NCBI GenBank assembly: GCA_937949745.1
Contig: CALECM010000105.1
Location: 1 to 64,000 of the forward strand
Length of the DNA: 64,000 nucleotides
Reading direction: 5' to 3'
DNA from: an uncultured Bacteroidales bacterium
GTDB taxonomy: Bacteria > Bacteroidota > Bacteroidia > Bacteroidales > WCHB1-69
Position numbers and translations under genes: made by a program. Positions 27,482-35,290 of this stretch are shown here, in pieces. How positions within the stretch are numbered: the stretch's first letter is position 1; every line of letters begins with the position of its first letter. A model generated the notes under the pieces. That model had not been told where the DNA came from. It worked only from the letters and a program-made list of their open reading frames with translations, and ran no database searches.

Positions 27482-29626
27482 ATGAAAAAAAAATACTTAT
27501 CTCTGCTATTGCTTCTTATATCTTGTTTTACTTCGGTAAAAGCTCAAACCGTTGACCTTGAAGGTTATCTAAGAGGTAGGTATATGGTCGACGGCTATCT
27601 TTACCTTTCCTGGATTCCTAATAGTCAGGAGTATAGTTTTGTAAAAAGCGGCAGCCGCGACACTCTTTTTATCCGGCATGCCACTCAGGCCAATAAAAAC
27701 CGCTCCATACCCGTATCGCAATTAAGGAAGGCGTTACCCAATCAGCGTATCAATGCAATTTCCCCTTATGAATGGATCAGTCGGGATGAACTTTATTTTC
27801 CATACTTACACGCGATTATCGGAATGAAAGATAAAGAACTTACCGCCGAAATACTCCCTTTGGAAAATGAAAATGTGATCTCGGCCGATGCCGCTAACCG
27901 GTTATTCATTACGAAAGAAGAAAACGGAAACGTTTTTGTCCGGAGTAATAAAAATGGATATCAAAAGATCATCATCTCTACCGATACCGGACGGCATATT
28001 GTTTTCGGCGAATCGGTCCATCGCAGTGAATGGGGCATCAATGAGGGACAATATATCTCTCCAAAGGCCAATTATATAGCTTTTTACCGGATGGACGAAA
28101 ATATGGTGGAAGATTATCCGCTGGTCAATACAGGAACGTCTATCGCCACCGTTCAAAATATAAAATATCCGATGGCCGGAAGGAAAAGCCATACGGTAAA
28201 AGTCGGGATTTTCGATGTAGCAAAATCCATTACTGCGCAACAACCGGTTTTCCATTATATCAAAACCGAAATGCGGGACGGGGAATTCCTGACCAATGTC
28301 ACTTTCTCTCCCGATGAATCGCGACTGTATATCACCCATGTGAATCGGGCCCAGAATGAAGCCCGGTTGGTGGAATATGAAGTAGCAACGGGAAATAAGC
28401 TCCGGATCGTGCTGGAGGAAAAAGACGAAAGATATGTGGAACCTCAACACCGGATGCATTTCCTGAAAAACGGGCGTTTTATATGGCAAAGTGACCGCGA
28501 CGGCTGGAACCATTGTTACCTTTACGACCTGTCCGGAAAAATGATCAAACAACTGACCTCAGGAAATTGGGATGTGATGGACCTGATTGGAACGGATCCG
28601 AAGGAAGAATATCTTTATTTCATGACCAATAAGGATATGCCTGTAGATCTTTATTTATACCGGATCAATATGAATACCGGCACCTTGCGGAACATGACCC
28701 CGGAAAGTGGTTACCATAACAGTGTGATCTCTTCCGACTATCAATATTTTATAGACAGGCAAAGTTCCATTCATATTCCCCAGATTACCAGCCTGTACAA
28801 TATCTCTAAAGGTAAAAAACAGGTTTTGCATGTATCGAAAAATCCATATTCAAATGAAAATCTCGGGAACACAAGCATCTTCACTATCCGGAACGAAAAC
28901 AAGGATGATCTTTACTGTCGTATGATCACACCTCCTGATTTTGACTCGACAAAAAAATATCCCTGTCTGATTTATGTATATGGCGGTCCTCATTCCCAAT
29001 TGGTAACGAATACGTTTCTTTCCGGAGGGGCTTTCCTTCAGTATCTGGCACAGAAAGGTTATGTTGTCTTTACCTTAGATAACCGTGGCACTGCCAACCG
29101 CGGGGCGGATTTCGGGAAAAGCATCCATCGCCAGCTCGGCGTTCTGGAAACGGAAGACCAGTTATGCGGCGTTTCCTATTTGAAATCACTTCCCTTTATC
29201 GACGAAAACAGAATCGGCCTGGACGGATGGAGTTACGGAGGATTTATGGTACTCACATTGATTGCGGACCATCCCGGACTTTTCAGGTCGGCAAGTTGCG
29301 GCGGTCCGGTCGTGGACTGGAAATGGTATGAAGTGATGTACGGAGAACGATATATGGACACGCCGGAAGAAAATCCGGAGGGTTATAAAAACAGTTCTAT
29401 CATCCCTAAAGTTAAAAATATAAAATCTCATTTACTGGTTATGCACGGTGCCCAGGACCATACGGTGGTTTGGCAGCACAGCCTCGAATTACTCCGGCAG
29501 GCGGTAGCGGACGGAGTACAGGTGGAATACTTTGTTTATCCTGACCACGACCATAATGTGATAGGAAAAGACAGGGTCCACTTATGGAAAAAAATAGAGA
29601 AATTTCATGATACTTACCTGAAATAG
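27482..29626 (+). CDS. exported S9 family peptidase (dipeptidyl-peptidase IV-like)
   Basis: A 714-residue serine peptidase that would remove dipeptides from peptides outside the cytoplasm. A signal peptide (residues 1-22, ending SVKAQ) precedes an N-terminal beta-propeller of the DPPIV_N type (~60-430) and a C-terminal alpha/beta-hydrolase. The nucleophile is Ser584 in GWSYGG, with Asp659 in HGAQDHT and His691 in YPDHDHNV, so the triad is complete. The oxyanion region VYGGPHSQ is also typical. Length fits Bacteroidales DPP4-type enzymes. There is no T9SS sorting domain, so a periplasmic or membrane-associated location is likely. It has its own promoter, and the next gene follows after 54 bases on the same strand. 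Confidence 0.92.
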   Translation: MKKKYLSLLLLLISCFTSVKAQTVDLEGYLRGRYMVDGYLYLSWIPNSQEYSFVKSGSRDTLFIRHATQANKNRSIPVSQLRKALPNQRINAISPYEWISRDELYFPYLHAIIGMKDKELTAEILPLENENVISADAANRLFITKEENGNVFVRSNKNGYQKIIISTDTGRHIVFGESVHRSEWGINEGQYISPKANYIAFYRMDENMVEDYPLVNTGTSIATVQNIKYPMAGRKSHTVKVGIFDVAKSITAQQPVFHYIKTEMRDGEFLTNVTFSPDESRLYITHVNRAQNEARLVEYEVATGNKLRIVLEEKDERYVEPQHRMHFLKNGRFIWQSDRDGWNHCYLYDLSGKMIKQLTSGNWDVMDLIGTDPKEEYLYFMTNKDMPVDLYLYRINMNTGTLRNMTPESGYHNSVISSDYQYFIDRQSSIHIPQITSLYNISKGKKQVLHVSKNPYSNENLGNTSIFTIRNENKDDLYCRMITPPDFDSTKKYPCLIYVYGGPHSQLVTNTFLSGGAFLQYLAQKGYVVFTLDNRGTANRGADFGKSIHRQLGVLETEDQLCGVSYLKSLPFIDENRIGLDGWSYGGFMVLTLIADHPGLFRSASCGGPVVDWKWYEVMYGERYMDTPEENPEGYKNSSIIPKVKNIKSHLLVMHGAQDHTVVWQHSLELLRQAVADGVQVEYFVYPDHDHNVIGKDRVHLWKKIEKFHDTYLK

Positions 29627-29680
29627 TTATCCCTCCCCTTTCTCTTATTTCTTTATAATTTATCGTTCATTAAATATTCA

Positions 29681-30637
29681 ATGAAAATGCGTCAAAAAAT
29701 TTTGATCGTTGATCATGTGCATCCCAGCCTGATCGACAAGTTAACGGCACGGAAATTTTTATGTACAGTAGATATGGGAATGACCTACGACAGGTTTATG
29801 GAAACCGGCGATGATTATGTGGGACTCGTGATCCGGAGCAGGTTCCCGGTAGATGCCGCATTGCTTAATTCCAAAGAAAATCTTCGTTTTATTATCAGGA
29901 TCGGTTCCGGAATGGAAAATATCGATACCGTATATGCCGAGAAGCGAAATATTATCTGTCTGGGAACACCGGAAGGAAACGCACCGTCCGTAGCGGAACA
30001 CTGTCTCGGCATGCTTATCTCAGCCTTACGCCATATCCATATCGCCAACGGGGAAGTTAAAAACGGTAAGTGGGACCGGGTGAAAAATAAGGGAACGGAA
30101 CTTTCGGAACGTACGGTAGGCATTATAGGCTACGGACACACAGGACCGGCTTTCGCCCGGTTGCTGGAACCTTTCGGATGCGAGATTTATGCTTATGATA
30201 AATACCGGGCAGGCATCGGCGACCGATACGTTAAAGAAGTGCCGTTACAGGTGATCCTGCAAAAATGCGATGTTATCTCCCTTCATATTAATTATCTTAC
30301 CGATAATCATTATTTCTTCGATTATCCCCTGATCCGGCAGATCAAGCATCCCTGCATCCTGATCAATACTTCCCGCGGTATGGTGGTGAATACCATCGAT
30401 CTATTAAAAGGACTGGAAGAAGGAAAGATCGAATATGCCTGTCTGGACGTACTGGAAGATGAGGACCTGCAGTTGAATTTAATTCCGAAGGAGCAATGGC
30501 CTGAGTATCTGCAAAAACTGGCTGAGAGGAGTGATGTACTGCTTACGCCGCACATTGCGGGCCAAACCCTGACTGCGGAAAAAAGGCATGCCGATATCGC
30601 CTATAAAAAGATAGTAAAAGAACTATCTAACTTTTAA
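29681..30637 (+). CDS. D-isomer-specific 2-hydroxyacid dehydrogenase
   Basis: A 318-residue NAD-dependent dehydrogenase of the D-3-phosphoglycerate/D-lactate dehydrogenase superfamily. The nucleotide-binding motif GIIGYGHTGPAFARLL has Thr where most members have Met or Arg-Val. The catalytic-domain signature is LINTSRGMVVNT and the active-site region ends LTPHIAGQT. An earlier segment, IRIGSGMENID, matches the substrate-binding loop. No C-terminal ACT regulatory domain is present, so it is not a full-length regulated SerA. The substrate cannot be read from the sequence. It is 54 bases downstream of the S9 peptidase gene and may share its transcript; a terminator hairpin follows at 30682. Confidence 0.88.
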   Translation: MKMRQKILIVDHVHPSLIDKLTARKFLCTVDMGMTYDRFMETGDDYVGLVIRSRFPVDAALLNSKENLRFIIRIGSGMENIDTVYAEKRNIICLGTPEGNAPSVAEHCLGMLISALRHIHIANGEVKNGKWDRVKNKGTELSERTVGIIGYGHTGPAFARLLEPFGCEIYAYDKYRAGIGDRYVKEVPLQVILQKCDVISLHINYLTDNHYFFDYPLIRQIKHPCILINTSRGMVVNTIDLLKGLEEGKIEYACLDVLEDEDLQLNLIPKEQWPEYLQKLAERSDVLLTPHIAGQTLTAEKRHADIAYKKIVKELSNF

Positions 30638-30681
30638 TTGATTAAGATAAGTATAATAAAATAAAACAACTTCTGTTTATG

Positions 30682-30712
30682 AAAAAGGAAAGTTTTAGCT
30701 TTCTCCTTTTTT
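30682..30712 (+). terminator. terminator after the hydroxyacid dehydrogenase gene
   Basis: AAAAAGGAAAG pairs with CTTTC(TC)CTTTTT across a TTTTAG loop with a two-base bulge and runs into T residues to 30712. The lysS -7 element starts two bases later. Confidence 0.65.
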
Positions 30713-30713
30713 G

Positions 30714-30721
30714 TATTTTTG
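30714..30721 (+). promoter_or_regulatory. -7 element (TATTTTTG) for lysS
   Basis: Eighteen bases upstream of the ATG at 30740, giving a very short leader. It directly abuts the upstream terminator. Confidence 0.6.
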
Positions 30722-30739
30722 CCATAAATTATAAAGAGA

Positions 30740-32461
30740 ATGTCTATAGAATTAAGCGAACAGGAAATAATCCGGAGAAAAAAATTAGAAGATTTTATGC
30801 AATTGGGAATCAATCCCTACCCTGCGGATCTTTACGAAGTAAATGTAACCAGTGCCGAAATATTGGAGAACTTCCCGAAAGACAATTCGTTATACCAGGA
30901 TATCAGTTTTGCCGGAAGGATCATGAGCCAGCGTATCATGGGAGCGGTAGCCTTCTATGAATTACAGGATGCCTACGGCAAAATACAGGTTTACGCCAAA
31001 CGTGACGAACTTTGTCCGGGAGAAGATAAAACCCTGTACAATTCGGTATTTAAAAAACTGGATATCGGGGATATCATCGGAGTGAAAGGATTTGTTTTTA
31101 CCACTCAGATGGGCGAAGTAAGTATTCATGTGAAAGAATTTACCTTGTTAAGTAAATCACTCCGACCGCTGCCTATCGTCAAAGAAAAAGACGGGGAAAT
31201 ATACGACGCTTTCCAGGATCCCGAACAGCGTTACCGCCAGCGTTATCTCGATCTGATCGTCAATCCCCACATTAAAGATACTTTCATCAAAAGGACAAAA
31301 CTGGTCAATACCATGCGCAACTTTTTGAATGAAAAAGGATATCTAGAAGTGGAAACGCCCATTTTGCAGCCTCTATACGGCGGCGCGGCGGCACGCCCTT
31401 TTAAAACCCATCACAATACGCTGGATATGACTCTTTATCTTCGTATTGCCAATGAATTGTACCTGAAACGCTTGATCGTAGGCGGATTTGACGGTGTATA
31501 CGAATTTTCCAAAGATTTCCGTAACGAGGGAATGAGCCGTTTCCATAACCCGGAATTTACCCAGATGGAGCTTTACGTGGCTTATAAAGACTACGAATGG
31601 ATGATGAACCTGGTGGAAGAGATGGTGGAAACCGTCGCGATTGCCCTTCACGGTAAAACCCAGGTGCAGGTAGGTGATAATTTGATTGATTTTAAGAGAC
31701 CGTGGAAGCGGTACACCATGTATGAAGCGATCGAACATTTTACCGGTACCGATATATCAGATATGTCGGAAGAAGAGATGGCCGAATTTGCCAGGAAGGT
31801 CGGCGTGGAAGTGGACGGTACCATGGGAAAAGGAAAACTGATCGACGAGATTTTCGGGGAAACCTGCGAAGCGAAACTGATCCAGCCTACCTTTATTTAT
31901 GATTACCCTTTGGAAACTTCTCCACTGACCAAAAAACACCGCACCAAACCGGGTCTTACCGAACGTTTCGAGGCGGTTTGTAACGGGAAAGAAATATGTA
32001 ACGCCTATTCGGAGCTCAATGATCCCATTGATCAGCGGAAACGTTTTGAAGATCAGTTGGAATTAGGAAAAAGGGGAGATACGGAATCGATGGTACTGGA
32101 CGAAGATTTTCTCCGCGCCCTCGAATTCGGCATGCCCCCGACGGCAGGACTGGGTATCGGTATAGACCGGCTTTCGATGATCATGACCGATTCGAATACC
32201 ATACAGGAAGTACTGTTCTTCCCGCAAATGCGCCCCGAGAAAAAACAGGAAGTATCTTCAGATCAGGATTTCCTCGACCTGGGAATTCCGGAAGTCTGGA
32301 TACCGGCCCTGAAAAAGCTTAATATCCTGACCCTTGAAAACCTTAAATCCGCCAATCCCAATAAGCTGTTGAACGACCTGGGAGGCATGAGGAAAAAGTT
32401 AAAGATGGACGTTCCTGCCGTTCAATTGGATGAGATCAAAGGCTGGATCGAAAAAATATAA
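30740..32461 (+). CDS. lysS: lysyl-tRNA synthetase, class II
   Basis: Charges tRNA-Lys with lysine. The 573-residue protein has an N-terminal OB-fold anticodon-binding domain (~50-160, with AGRIMSQRIMG), then class II motif 1 around ETPILQPLYGGAAARPF, motif 2 in FRNEGMSRFHNPEFT, and motif 3 in PPTAGLGIGIDRLSM. After motif 3 there is a tail of about 70 residues (DLGIPEVWIPALKKL ... DEIKGWIEKI) resembling a helix-hairpin-helix element, a known Bacteroidales feature of this enzyme. It is a single-gene transcript with its own promoter and terminator. Confidence 0.97.
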   Translation: MSIELSEQEIIRRKKLEDFMQLGINPYPADLYEVNVTSAEILENFPKDNSLYQDISFAGRIMSQRIMGAVAFYELQDAYGKIQVYAKRDELCPGEDKTLYNSVFKKLDIGDIIGVKGFVFTTQMGEVSIHVKEFTLLSKSLRPLPIVKEKDGEIYDAFQDPEQRYRQRYLDLIVNPHIKDTFIKRTKLVNTMRNFLNEKGYLEVETPILQPLYGGAAARPFKTHHNTLDMTLYLRIANELYLKRLIVGGFDGVYEFSKDFRNEGMSRFHNPEFTQMELYVAYKDYEWMMNLVEEMVETVAIALHGKTQVQVGDNLIDFKRPWKRYTMYEAIEHFTGTDISDMSEEEMAEFARKVGVEVDGTMGKGKLIDEIFGETCEAKLIQPTFIYDYPLETSPLTKKHRTKPGLTERFEAVCNGKEICNAYSELNDPIDQRKRFEDQLELGKRGDTESMVLDEDFLRALEFGMPPTAGLGIGIDRLSMIMTDSNTIQEVLFFPQMRPEKKQEVSSDQDFLDLGIPEVWIPALKKLNILTLENLKSANPNKLLNDLGGMRKKLKMDVPAVQLDEIKGWIEKI

Positions 32462-32494
32462 ATCATACAGAATATTAAGGGTTATCCCTTTCCA

Positions 32495-32532
32495 TTTCCC
32501 ATACTTAAATAAATAAGTATGGGAATTTTTTT
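32495..32532 (+). terminator. Rho-independent terminator of lysS
   Basis: TTCCCATACTT (32496-32506) pairs with AAGTATGGGAA (32515-32525), followed by seven T residues to 32532. Confidence 0.9.
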
Positions 32533-32763
32533 GGATTGAATACATTCTTTTATTATTCCGTCATTCGTGATTGATCATTTTTGCTGATACTTATTTTGAT
32601 ATTAAATAGAAGATCCGGGATCGCACTAAAAATATTATCAGGTAAAAAATAAATTTTTTCCAAAAATTACTTACAGATTATTTATAGTGCTCACAAAATA
32701 AGAAAATACTGTTAGAGAGAGAAATAAAATAAATATTGTGATACTGTTTTCGTCGGGAATTAT

Positions 32764-32771
32764 TATTTTTG
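32764..32771 (+). promoter_or_regulatory. -7 element (TATTTTTG) for the beta-propeller gene
   Basis: Forty-one bases upstream of the ATG at 32813. No clear -33 element. Confidence 0.55.
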
Positions 32772-32812
32772 TATCTGCAATTTTACATTATCCATCTTAT
32801 TAACAAATTATT

Positions 32813-34456
32813 ATGGTTTCCCGAAAACTGAAACTTATCCTTACTTTTGCTTTACTTTTATTACTATCAAAATCATTTTCCCAGGAACAGAGAATCACCA
32901 TCACCTGTCAGGACACGGTAATGGGGAAAAACCTGCTTACAGGGGAAGATATACCGGGCAGAAAAATGATTTTCAGTCAGCATATCACCACAATGTTGGA
33001 TTTAGATTATTCAGGCAATATTTTACTGACATTGCACGGATTGAATAAATTAAATCAAACGAAAAGCAAAGGAATACTGGCATTATACGAACCCGGTAAA
33101 AGCCATATCATATGGAAAAGGCCTTATAAAACGGACAAAAACAGAATGATGCCTTTTCCCGGAATTTTATTTTTCGAAGATAAATACGAATTTTATAAAA
33201 TAGATTACCTAACCGGTGCTAACCAATGGAAACTAAAATATGTGCCTTATTTTATCGATAATTTTTATCATATTGGATTGGGTTACCGATTGGATAAATA
33301 CGGAGGACGAGCCCACAACATGGAAGCATTCGACCTGGATAAAGGTACCACGGTCTGGACGAGGAAGATCGACAAGAGTACAGGTTGGAATGATGCTTTC
33401 TATCTTAACGATTCCCTTCTAATGATTATCGCTTCAGGGCTTCATACGGTGGATATATCCAATGGGAAAGGATGGGATTACGCTCTCATGACCGGCAAAG
33501 ATTACGCTTCCTCGTCAGAAATCGCCGGCGCCATAGTTGGCGGTATTATCGGAGGGTTGATTGGAGGAGCAATAGCCGGAGCCATAACCCGCACTTCAAT
33601 TAACATGGCCACGGGCCTGCAAAGTGGACTTTATGCCGGACTGTCAGTAATAGGAAGACCATATAATGATCCGTTATATTGGAATCTGGGTTCCAACCTT
33701 CTTTTGAAGGAAAACCTCTATTTCGCATCAACAAACACGGTATGCTGCCTTGATAAAAATAATGGTGATCTCATATGGTCATCGGAATTACCACGAAAAA
33801 AAGCCAGTAAATCTTCCTTGTTTTTAGCGGATAATATTTTATATATGGTCAATTACGGATGCGGATTAATTGGGAACGAATTGAGGAAATACGGCACTCC
33901 TTTTTTTTCAGCCTTTAATGCGGATAATGGTGAAATGTTGTTTTTCTCTCCTATTAAATCAAAAACCGATTATATACTGGATTATCGTATAGAAGAAAAT
34001 ACCATCATATTGCTTTTAAGAAACTCTATTCAACGATATGACCTTTCAAGCGGAGAGCTTTTATTATCCGTAGAAATAAACGGATACAACCTGCGCTTTT
34101 TTACCGATGACCTTCATTATTTACGCACTCCTGATAATTCGTTTGTCAAGGTAATCGACTCGGACCCCCTCCGTTACTTCATTTTTACCGATAAAAATGA
34201 CATTGTGGTATGCAACGACCAGTTTAAAGTGGAAAAACTGATTAATTTGTTTCAACTCTATTCTTGTCGTCAGGAGACGGAGAGATACCGATTTATCGTC
34301 AGAAATAACCAGACTTTTATTCTCGACTCAGACAACAGGAAAATAGCGGAAATCCCGGCATCCGGAAATGCGATATTGATCGGAAATAAACTTTATGACT
34401 TCGGGAATAATATCCTTTTCGAGACGGATCTTACAAAACTATTTGAAGGAGAGTAA
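32813..34456 (+). CDS. exported PQQ-like beta-propeller protein with internal glycine zipper
   Basis: A 547-residue protein with a signal peptide (residues 1-24, ending SKSFSQ). Blade-like repeats resemble the PQQ-binding/BamB-type propeller: ILALYEPGKSHIIWKRPYK, YLTGANQWKLKY, LDKGTTVWTRKI, KNNGDLIWSSELPRK and DNGEMLFFSPIK. Each shows the typical x-G-x-x-x-W-x strand. Between blades, residues ~237-258 are a strongly hydrophobic Gly/Ala segment (AGAIVGGIIGGLIGGAIAGA) with repeated GxxxG spacing, which could insert into a membrane. No lipobox and no sorting domain are present. A WD40/PQQ scaffold role in the envelope is possible, but function is unknown. It is transcribed alone. Confidence 0.75.
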   Translation: MVSRKLKLILTFALLLLLSKSFSQEQRITITCQDTVMGKNLLTGEDIPGRKMIFSQHITTMLDLDYSGNILLTLHGLNKLNQTKSKGILALYEPGKSHIIWKRPYKTDKNRMMPFPGILFFEDKYEFYKIDYLTGANQWKLKYVPYFIDNFYHIGLGYRLDKYGGRAHNMEAFDLDKGTTVWTRKIDKSTGWNDAFYLNDSLLMIIASGLHTVDISNGKGWDYALMTGKDYASSSEIAGAIVGGIIGGLIGGAIAGAITRTSINMATGLQSGLYAGLSVIGRPYNDPLYWNLGSNLLLKENLYFASTNTVCCLDKNNGDLIWSSELPRKKASKSSLFLADNILYMVNYGCGLIGNELRKYGTPFFSAFNADNGEMLFFSPIKSKTDYILDYRIEENTIILLLRNSIQRYDLSSGELLLSVEINGYNLRFFTDDLHYLRTPDNSFVKVIDSDPLRYFIFTDKNDIVVCNDQFKVEKLINLFQLYSCRQETERYRFIVRNNQTFILDSDNRKIAEIPASGNAILIGNKLYDFGNNILFETDLTKLFEGE

Positions 34457-34600
34457 TAAAAGGCTTTTTCTTCGACTATTTTTCTATTTTAAAAAAGATA
34501 TTTTCTAAATTCGATATGCAATACTTTCGACAATGTCCGTCAGCTTTGATCATTTTGATAACAGCATTCAGGTATAATTCCTGAACCTGCAATTTTTTCT

Positions 34601-34714
34601 ATTTATCCAAAAGTATGGATAGCTTTCTGTCATTCTGAGCGATAGCGAAGAATCTAAATATTATAGATCCTTCACTGCGTTCAGGACGACAAAATACGTA
34701 TTTTTCGGATAAAT
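34601..34714. repeat. long imperfect palindrome, GTCATTCTGAGCG family (copy A)
   Basis: The outer arms ATTTATCC (34601-34608) and GGATAAAT (34707-34714) match perfectly. The inner arms 34629-34655 and 34665-34690 read GTCATTCTGAGCGATAGCG... and ...CACTGCGTTCAGGACGAC. The same inner sequence recurs at 56832-56896. It is an intergenic palindromic, REP- or MITE-like repeat with no coding capacity. Confidence 0.8.
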
Positions 34715-34801
34715 CATTTACTTACTTCTATTATTTCACTACGAAGGATCTGGATCCATAAATAAAATCACTGCCGGTTTGGTGAATATGAATAAAAAGT
34801 G

Positions 34802-34809
34802 TATTTTTG
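34802..34809 (+). promoter_or_regulatory. -7 element (TATTTTTG) for tRNA-Leu
   Basis: Ten bases upstream of the mature tRNA 5' end, so transcription should begin very close to the tRNA. Confidence 0.6.
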
Positions 34810-34819
34810 CATCTCAAAA

Positions 34820-34903
34820 GCCCAGGTGGCGGAATTGGTAGACGCGCCGGTCTCAAAAACCGGTGAGGTAACACTCGTGCCGGTTCGATCCCGGCCCCGG
34901 GTA
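34820..34903 (+). tRNA. tRNA-Leu (CAA)
   Basis: Class II tRNA with a long variable arm. Acceptor GCCCAGG pairs with CCCGGGT (one G-U and one A-C mismatch), discriminator A at 34903. Anticodon arm CCGGT/ACCGG encloses CTCAAAA with anticodon CAA. The T arm GCCGG-TTCGATC-CCGGC is perfect, and CCA is not encoded. Confidence 0.95.
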
Positions 34904-34909
34904 CGGAGT

Positions 34910-34950
34910 AAAACGCTAAATCTATAAAAATAAAGATTAGCGTTTTATTT
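34910..34950 (+). terminator. terminator after tRNA-Leu
   Basis: AAAACGCTAAATCT (34910-34923, one bulged A) pairs with AGATTAGCGTTTT (34934-34946), followed by ATTTTT. It starts seven bases after the tRNA. Confidence 0.8.
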
Positions 34951-35054
34951 TTATAGTGCTTGTCCGCAATATGTCCGCATTAGTGTTTTTATTAAAAAAT
35001 GATTCATACTTATACATTTTCAGGTATAGGGATAGGATTAACTCTATATAGTAG

Positions 35055-35062
35055 TATATTTG
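35055..35062 (+). promoter_or_regulatory. -7 element (TATATTTG) for the first MATE gene
   Basis: TATATTTG fits TAnnTTTG and lies 228 bases before the ATG at 35291, implying a leader of about 220 bases that includes the hairpins at 35121-35217. Confidence 0.5.
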
Positions 35063-35120
35063 CAAAATATTATAAGAAAGAATTAAAAACTTTTTCATGT
35101 TTAATCAATCCGCGTAATAA

Positions 35121-35217
35121 GGAATAATGGTGCTACCGGTATTATACCTGAAGCACAAAAGATTATTCCGACCTCCCTGTCCCAGTGTCCACATAGCTAA
35201 GTGTGGAACATTATTCC
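35121..35217 (+). promoter_or_regulatory. structured leader upstream of MATE gene with alternative pairings
   Basis: GGAATAAT at 35121-35128 can pair with ATTATTCC at 35162-35169 or with an identical ATTATTCC at 35210-35217. Inside the first pairing are nested stems GTGCT/AGCAC (35130-35134/35152-35156) and GGTA/TACC (35138-35148). Between the two ATTATTCC copies lies TCCACA/TGTGGA (35188-35193/35202-35207). The mutually exclusive pairing is what a riboswitch or attenuator would need. It matches no riboswitch consensus I know. Confidence 0.4.
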
Positions 35218-35290
35218 GTCCCCATTCGGTACACGGAGCACTTTATTATCACATTTTATTTACGCATTCGGCAATAACCAACATATTTTA

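Larger units (their letters stand above)
32462..32812. other. intergenic region after lysS
   Basis: Contains the lysS terminator and the -7 element of the following gene at 32764-32771. The middle is AT-rich and shows no gene or RNA. Confidence 0.7.
34457..34819. other. intergenic region with palindromic repeat
   Basis: No gene is visible. The stretch contains a small TTCAGG/CCTGAA hairpin near 34568-34586, the long palindromic element at 34601-34714, and the tRNA-Leu -7 element. Confidence 0.7.
34904..35290. other. non-coding region between tRNA-Leu and the MATE gene
   Basis: Holds a terminator for tRNA-Leu, a short direct repeat TGTCCGCA (twice within 34961-34980), a -7 element at 35055-35062 and the structured leader of the MATE gene. 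An upstream ATG at 35201 is in frame with the MATE gene but lies in the structured leader and is not preferred. Confidence 0.7.

Noticed and set aside
27902..28552. Minus-strand frame of 216 codons
   Set aside because: It is antisense to the propeller part of the S9 peptidase gene and shows no domain; a shadow of biased codons.
34950..35060. Possible integrase attachment site after tRNA-Leu
   Set aside because: There is a short TGTCCGCA direct repeat, but no integrase gene and no repeat of the tRNA 3' end was found.
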